Source of the DNA: Nicotiana tabacum | Lineage: Eukaryota > Streptophyta > Magnoliopsida > Solanales > Solanaceae | NCBI RefSeq assembly: GCF_000715075.1 | Contig: NC_134101.1 | Location: 29,145,322-29,209,321, forward strand | Length of the DNA stretch: 64,000 bases | Direction of reading: 5' to 3' | Shown here: positions 59,110-64,000 of the stretch, in pieces | Numbering within the stretch: position 1 is the stretch's first letter | How the letters are laid out: every line of letters starts with the position of its first letter | Notes under the pieces: model-generated | Database searches by the model: none | What the model saw: only the letters and a program-made list of their open reading frames with translations | What the model was told of the DNA's origin: nothing | Position numbers and translations under genes: made by a program

Positions 59110-61464
59110 CTCATTTGATTTGGCATCCGATTCGTAGTTCTAGGTGTTAAATTGGTGTTTTGATAGCGCGAGCGAGTTCGTATGAGGTTTTTGGACTTGT
59201 GTGCATGTTTGGTTTGGAGCCCCGAGGGTTCGGGTGAGTTTCAGACGAGCCTCGGACCATTTTTGTTCAAGAAACCATAGTTGGAATTCTGGTGCTTCAT
59301 AGTACTGGTTTCCTTCTATGCGATCGCGTGACTATGTACGCGATCGCGAAGGCTTAATGTCATTGATGAAAATTTAAACTATGCGATCGCATATTAACGT
59401 CCATGATCGCACAGTGACAGAAGGCAAACCACCGCGAACGAGAGGGCCAAACCGTGTTCGCGTAGAAGGAATGAGGCAGAAGCTGAAGCACAAAATTTAT
59501 ACTACACGATCGCACAAGATGTACTACGCGAGAGCACTGCCGCATTTGCGTAGAGCAAAAATCTGGGCAGCCAAAAATGTGCTTCTGGATCGCGAAGCAT
59601 TGTACGGGATCGCATAAGGTAAAATCTGGGCAAACAGAACTTAAGTTCTAGAAATGGAATTTCGTCCCATTTTCTACCATTTTCGATTTTGAGCTCGGGT
59701 AAGACGATTTTTGGGCGATTTTCACGGAAAAATATTGGGGTAAGTGTTCCTTATCCTATATTGATTATATTTCATGATTCCATACTCATTTACATCATGA
59801 ATCCGTGAATTTATGGAGGAAAAATCATATTTTTATAAAATCTTCCAAAAATATAAAATTAATATTTGAAGGTCAATCCGATGTCGGAATTCGATAATTT
59901 TTGTATGGTTGAACTCATATTAGAACGGGTATTCAGTTTCCGTGAGTTTTTTGAGATTCGAGACATGGGTCCCATGGTCAATTTTTAAAATAAATTTTGG
60001 ATTTTAATCCGAAAAATTAGTAAATTCATATGGTATTAATTCGTACGATTTGTATTAAATATATTAAATTTTTTATGACTAGATTTTAGGATTTCGGATA
60101 CTAATTCGCGAGGCAAGGGTGTATTGAAAACTTGAATTTGGTTGCGAAGCGAGGTAAGTGTCGTGGTTAACCTTGACTTGAGGGAGTATGACTTATTTGT
60201 CTATTTGCTACGTGATTTAATGTGCAGATACAATATATATGTGAGGTGATAAGTACTTATGCGTTGTGGTTGAGTCAAAGCATACGGGTGGAATTTGTTT
60301 ATTGTGAATAATTGTCTATTTAAATAAGATACTCCTATTTAAGTTTATTATCGATTATTTGATCATTATTCGTAAAATTTTTATTCATTTAATTATTGTT
60401 GAATATTTTGGAAGGTGAAGTCGGTATTCTGGTATTGAATTGATTGATAAGTGTATATCCCCGCATTTAAATACTCTTTTGAATTTATATTATTAATTTC
60501 ACGGTAAGGAAGAGTGTAAAAGCACGAAGGGTGATGTCCCATTTTTATTATTTATAATATCATTGTCATAGTAAGAAAGAGTGTAAAAGCACGAAGGTTG
60601 TTGCCATGCCATTTGTGAGTGTAAAAGCACGAAGGGTGATGCCGTGTCATTTTCAGAGAGTGTAAAAGCACGAAGGGTGATGCCGTGCCAAAGAGAGTTA
60701 AAGCACGAAGGGTGATGTCGTGCCAATTATTATTATTTAATTATCAGTTTATGAGAGGGAAGAGTGTAAAAGCACGAAGGGTGGTGTCATGCCATTTTCA
60801 TATTATCAGTTGCTCATTTTATTGTTGAGGAATTAATTGGTTGCTAAGTGATAATTCTCCTGCTGAAATTATTATATCACCCCCTTTGCATGTTTTCTCC
60901 CAAATTTATAATGTGTTATTTATTGATTTATTGTTGTTCGTATTTGTATAAACTTGTGCAGATTGTTTACGTACGTGTCCTGTCATAGCCTCGTCACTAC
61001 TTTGTCGAGGTTAGGCTTAACACTTACGGAGTACATGGGGTCGGTTGTACTCATACTACATTCTGCATTTCTTGTGCAGATTTTGGAGTTGGTCCCAGTG
61101 GCGTACCATAGACGTGCTCAGATTCAGCTACTCAGAGGAGACTTGACGTATAACTGCACAGCGTTTGCAGTTCTGAAGTCCCCTTCTATCTTATCTTAGC
61201 TGTGTATTATCTTTCAAATAGCTTGAATATTATTCAGACCTTTATTTGTATTATTCTAGTACTTCTTGCACTTGTGACACCCGATTCGGGGATGTATTTT
61301 GATAATTCGGTATTTATGGTCTTCCGCACTTTATTTCAGTAATTGACTTCTATTAAATTAAATTTGCTTTAAAATAGTTAAGATTATTTTAACGTTGACT
61401 TGTCTAGCAAGTGAAATATTAGGCGTCATCACGATTCTGAATGTGGAAATTTCGGATCGTGACA
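59110..61464 (+). mobile_element. Element D: '+' strand LTR, 5' end lost
   Basis: Ends TTTCGGATCGTGACA at 61464. Landmarks in order: GCGATCGC-rich block (59318-59625), GTAAGT sites (59741-59746 and 60154-60159), tandem repeat (60511-60797), and the 3' module with GTCACTACTTTGTCGAGG and TGTACTCATACTAC (60985-61065). It resembles E in layout and orientation but overlaps it in content, so it is a separate copy or family. Confidence 0.82.
60511..60797 (+). repeat. GTGTAAAAGCACGAAGGGTG repeat, six copies, in LTR D
   Basis: Six units, roughly 34-50 bp apart, share GTGTAAAAGCACGAAGGGTG followed by ATGCCGTGCCA; one lacks part of the start. The reverse frame reads as a repeated HHPSCF peptide by chance. 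Confidence 0.85.
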
Positions 61465-62622
61465 CGTACCCATACTATCAGATAGTAAAATATCAATGTC
61501 ATTCTAAAAGAATAGAGATAAAGCTAATTATTGCATGATATTATTTCATTGACACCGTGACATCAATATGTTTTGTTGCCTTATGAATTGTCGTAAGTTT
61601 TGTGGTTTTCATGTTTCTATCATTTTCTATGATATTTTGCTTTTTCCAAGTAAAATGAGATGTCCCTAGTCCGTTAAATACCATCTCGACGCGTATCAAA
61701 ATACCTCAGTTCTAAGTTCCCCGGGGCCAACAACTAATTATTGAGTTCTAATCAATGTGAGTATGCAAGAACTTGCCTAATCTTAGGTAAAACATATGGG
61801 AGAAAGCAAACAAAAAAAAAAGTAAAGAAAAAAAGGCAAGAAAATAAGTCTTCTAAAGAGTCCAAATAGAAGTATCTTCAATTATAAAGTTTATCTTTCT
61901 AAGCAAAAAAAAAAAAAAAATTCATTCCGTAATAATACCAAGGAAAATACAGAAAGCTATTGTGGTCATGCTTTCTTCTTTTTATTTTCTTCAGAGTTTC
62001 CTTTGGTTCTTATTGACAAAAGTAGTCTTGAAGGGTGTGTCAAGTAGTACTAACTTATAAAAAATTCTCAAAGCCAAAGTGAAAAGAAAATTACAATAGA
62101 CAATGAAAATTTAAAAAACTAACATGAGAGAATGAAAATGAAGAAACTAACACAAAAATAGTGACCTTTATTGCATAAGGTGTTGGGAGGACACCAAGCA
62201 GTGAGTACTTTAGAGAAAAAAAAAATTATTAGTCGACAAAAGACAAAAGATAAAACTGATGAGTTACAGTGCTCCTATCTGCATTTTATAGAATCTAAAA
62301 AGAATATGAAAAGTCTTAACAGATGGAAGCTAAAAGAAGAGAACATAAAAAAGAGTACGAACAAGCTCATAAAACTTCTACATAAAAGCTGAAACGATTA
62401 CAATAAATTCGATACACATGATTCAAAAGTTATTTAAATTCTTACTTATAACGCATCTAACCACCGTCTTTGATGCTAAAAGCTTGAAGAGAGGTTTTTT
62501 TAAGGTCAAGGGCAAAATGGTATATCAACTATTAAAAGATATTATGGTAAATCAATTTTATCTAAAAGTGTTCGCACTTATAACATAGTATGATATGATA
62601 AAGAGGCTTAAGGAGTAACGGC
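61465..62622. other. AT-rich intergenic DNA
   Basis: After the LTR D end the DNA is AT-rich with several A-runs (61807-61835, 61904-61920). I see no gene, LTR or clear repeat. A 73-codon frame at 62171-62392 is Lys-rich and has no recognised domain. Confidence 0.6.
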
Positions 62623-62633
62623 TTAACGGGAGG

Positions 62634-63557
62634 TAGAGGTGTACAAAGGAAACTGACAAGCCGCACTAAACCGATAATCCGAGTCAATCCGAGAAAAAAA
62701 CTGAATTATAGTTTGGTTTGATTTTGTTTGGTATTAGAAAAAAATCCGACCAAAATTGGTTTGGTTTGGTTTGGTTTTAACTAGAAAAAGTCAAACCGAA
62801 ATCAAACCAACCCAACATTACATGTATACAAGTTTTAAAAATATTTATACATAAAAATAATTATTGTAATGTAATTTATAAATATTTTATAAACTTTTTC
62901 ATAGTTCTCTCTTTTAATGTATTATTTAAGCTAAGACTTAGATTTTTTAAGTGGTCAAATATATTTTATAACCCATAAAAGTTAGTAACTAAAATAAAGC
63001 CCAAAGCAAAATCAAATCAATACTAATGCTTAAAAAAAATCAATCAATACTAGGAAGTAAGAATGACAATAGTATTGTATATTTATTTTAGTTTTGCGTT
63101 GGTTAGATAGTGAAAATGCATAACATAATTTTATCATTATTTAGTCATGTAAGTAATACTTAGTACTTATTTTAGCATGACTTAGTAATTTTAGATTATG
63201 TTTATTTTTATTATAGCTTATTAATTAGCAATATTTATTTTATGCGACTTGTTGAGTTTTTTCCAATAATCATGACTCTTCTCACATTATTTTGTATTAT
63301 TTTCTTGTAAACCATCTTATATAGTTTAATCCTACTAGGACCTAAAAAATATTAGAACACAAATTATATATTTTATGCTATGAAGATTTTATTGAAAGAA
63401 ATCCGAAAAATACGAAAAAATTGAAAAATTCGAGAAAAATCAAGATTGAAAACCCGACTTTTGTTGGTTTGGTTTGGTTTATAAATTTAAAAATCTTGAG
63501 ATAATTGGTTTGTTTTGTTAATTGAAAAACCTGAACCAACCCGACCTATGTACACCC
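62634..63557. mobile_element. Non-autonomous DNA-transposon-like element
   Basis: The ends are inverted: GGTGTACAAAGG on the left and CCTATGTACACC on the right. They are flanked by TTAACGGGAGG (62623-62633) and TTAACTGGAGG (63558-63568), an 11-bp direct repeat with one mismatch that could be a target-site duplication. Subterminal TTGGTTTGGTTTGG runs lie near both ends; the interior is AT-rich and has no transposase. The length of the duplication is nearest to Mutator-like elements, but the superfamily is uncertain. The exact left end may be 62634 or 62636. Confidence 0.6.
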
Positions 63558-63568
63558 TTAACTGGAGG

Positions 63569-64000
63569 GATTGGCCCCTTCAGTTTATGATATGAAACGA
63601 ACACAACATATGTTAGATGTGTATATAAGTTAAATATTAAGGTTATACTGAAAGTGTGTAAAAATTTACACATCAGTGTGGTTTAACATATTGTAGTAGG
63701 TAACTTACCATTTTTTTCTAGATTACCAACCAGTATAACGCACAAAGTAGTACATATAATTGGATTTCATGTAATTTGATTGTGTAAAAATTACTACATT
63801 ATTAGTTCATAGAGCTTAAACTCGCAAGTTAAATTTCTTTTGATTTTGGCCAATTTCAATAATTGATGGACTGGCTTTTAGGACTTTTTTAGTTGGATTA
63901 AGATCACGTTGGGCCTTTTACGTCTTGGTCTAGTTTTCCACTAATAATGAAAATCTTTACACAAATAGTCGTTCATATTCATTATTTAGTTTTTTAGTCA
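63569..64000. other. AT-rich intergenic DNA
   Basis: About 430 bp without recognisable gene, repeat or element end. Confidence 0.6.

Noticed and set aside
60499..60726. Repeated HHPSCF-type peptide on '-'
   Set aside because: It is the reverse reading of the tandem repeat in LTR D.
62171..62392. 73-codon Lys-rich frame
   Set aside because: Composition follows local A-richness; no domain, no promoter or splice context recognised.

Overview
This window looks like a repeat-filled stretch of a large plant nuclear genome, most likely from the nightshade family (Solanaceae), possibly Nicotiana. Three things point there: a plastid-derived segment whose petN, trnC and rpoB sequences match Solanaceae as I remember them; a stack of nested Ty3/gypsy LTR retrotransposons of chromovirus (Tekay/Del-like) type; and LTR ends of the form TGTAACGAC...GTCGTGACA. 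I found no intact host gene. Every coding segment I can support is plastid-derived or retrotransposon-derived, and nearly all are broken.

Layout, left to right. 1-2157: nuclear plastid DNA (petN end, trnC, rpoB start), fused at 2157/2158 to a gag fragment. 2158-4173: '+' strand gag fragment joined to the 3' part of an LTR (element F). 4174-4321: four copies of a 37-bp repeat. 4322-5873: '-' strand gag and LTR tip of a different gypsy element (G). 5874-8832: '+' strand LTR (E), cut off by element A. 8833-18057: element A, an LTR element with a 4.5-kb interior lacking recognisable genes (a LARD-like element); its right LTR is truncated. 18058-50288: a non-autonomous gag-only element (TR-GAG-like) in tandem arrangement LTR-interior-LTR-interior. 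Its first gag is interrupted at 24522/43381 by a second tandem array (24523-43380), LTR1-body1-LTR2-body2-LTR3, carrying two decayed gag-pol bodies. 50289-59109: element C, another LARD-like element, inserted in the second TR-GAG gag. 59110-61464: opposite-strand LTR fragment (D). 61465-64000: AT-rich DNA with one DNA-transposon-like element (about 62634-63557).

How the parts relate. Elements A, C, TR-GAG and the gag-pol elements are all transcribed from '-'. They share an initiator-Met tRNA primer binding site, a leader of about 105 nt after it, and a polypurine tract embedded in the last codons of pol, whose stop codon lies inside the LTR. The gene-less elements keep those ends, so they look like deletion derivatives that would have used enzymes from gag-pol relatives. 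The two gag-pol bodies share the same premature stops and the same damaged zinc knuckle, and target-site duplication bases are seen only at the outer edges of the array. That suggests one insertion decayed and was then duplicated by LTR-LTR unequal exchange. No database search or alignment program was used; coordinates come from reading the sequence by eye.
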